From contig CANRIZ010000004.1 of NCBI GenBank assembly GCA_947630835.1, forward strand, positions 33,226 through 97,225: a DNA stretch of 64,000 nucleotides, in the 5' to 3' direction. Positions 63,948 to 64,000 of the stretch are shown here, one piece after another. Every line of letters begins with the position of its first letter. The stretch's first letter is position 1. The DNA comes from an uncultured Clostridia bacterium. Lineage in GTDB: Bacteria; Bacillota; Clostridia; Oscillospirales; Acutalibacteraceae. Below the pieces are notes generated by a model that searched no databases, was not told the DNA's origin, and saw nothing but the letters and a program-made list of their open reading frames with translations. Both the position numbers and the translations under genes were made by a program.

Positions 63948-64000
63948 TCAGATACCGTCGATAAGTCTCTGAACCTGATCCTCGGGCATAGTCTTAACGG
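63948..64000 (-). CDS. C-terminal end of an unidentified protein (partial)
   Basis: Last codons of a minus-strand frame entering from the right: VKTMPEDQVQRLIDGI then TGA at 63948. Too short to identify. Support is the open frame plus a good terminator just after it. Confidence 0.5.
   Translation of the reverse strand, partial: VKTMPEDQVQRLIDGI

Overview
The window reads as chromosome of a low-to-mid GC, spore-forming anaerobe of the Clostridia, most likely an Oscillospiraceae/Ruminococcus-like gut or rumen bacterium. Pointers are a bacterial V-type ATPase operon in Enterococcus order, spoIID and ricT, Gram-positive promoters and ribosome sites, dockerin-like EF-hand repeats, GPH sugar transporters beside a GH3 beta-glucosidase, and c-di-GMP-I riboswitches. 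No rRNA, tRNA, CRISPR or phage genes were seen.

Layout. 1-902: a cation diffusion facilitator cut by the window edge. 1.1-9.7 kb: a nine-gene V-type ATPase operon (ntpFIKECGABD) closed by a strong terminator. 9.9-14.3 kb (minus): tatD-metG, a sirtuin, birA. 14.5-16.7 kb: a NatA/NatB-like ABC pair. 16.9-21.3 kb (minus): the aromatic operon DAHP synthase-tyrA-aroA-aroC, headed by a tyrosine-codon leader peptide and transcription attenuator. 21.3-28.1 kb (minus): a Fur-family regulator with a metal exporter, a ferredoxin, ricT, holB, an AEC transporter, a membrane protein and citrate synthase. 28.2-33.6 kb (plus): spoIID, a one-domain EamA transporter, a two-component system, and a four-repeat PepSY protein whose promoter carries direct repeats suited to that response regulator.

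33.7-39.3 kb is the most accessory-looking block. It holds three small membrane-anchored proteins, a small secreted protein, and an ABC system whose permease carries an M1-peptidase-like outer domain without a zinc motif. Two of its transcription units begin with the same leader, containing a ribosome-site-like stretch and a two-codon reading frame. Next come a dockerin-CAP secreted protein, and a GntR-controlled ABC pair. 42.5-53.8 kb is a carbohydrate region: GH3 with swapped domain order, TetR regulator, FGGY kinase, two GPH transporters, an aldo/keto reductase and a sugar acetyltransferase. Between the kinase and the first transporter lie two tandem c-di-GMP-I riboswitches behind a near-consensus promoter, with no convincing gene before the terminator.

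53.8-64 kb: Ktr/Trk potassium uptake, purA, an IS30 transposase start fused in frame to a dockerin-protein tail, rarA, a HAD phosphatase, a membrane-anchored beta-propeller-like protein, and uppP. The last kilobase is a tandem, hairpin-rich non-coding repeat. An inverted copy lies at about 58.4 kb and related shorter pieces elsewhere. A minus-strand gene ends at the right edge.
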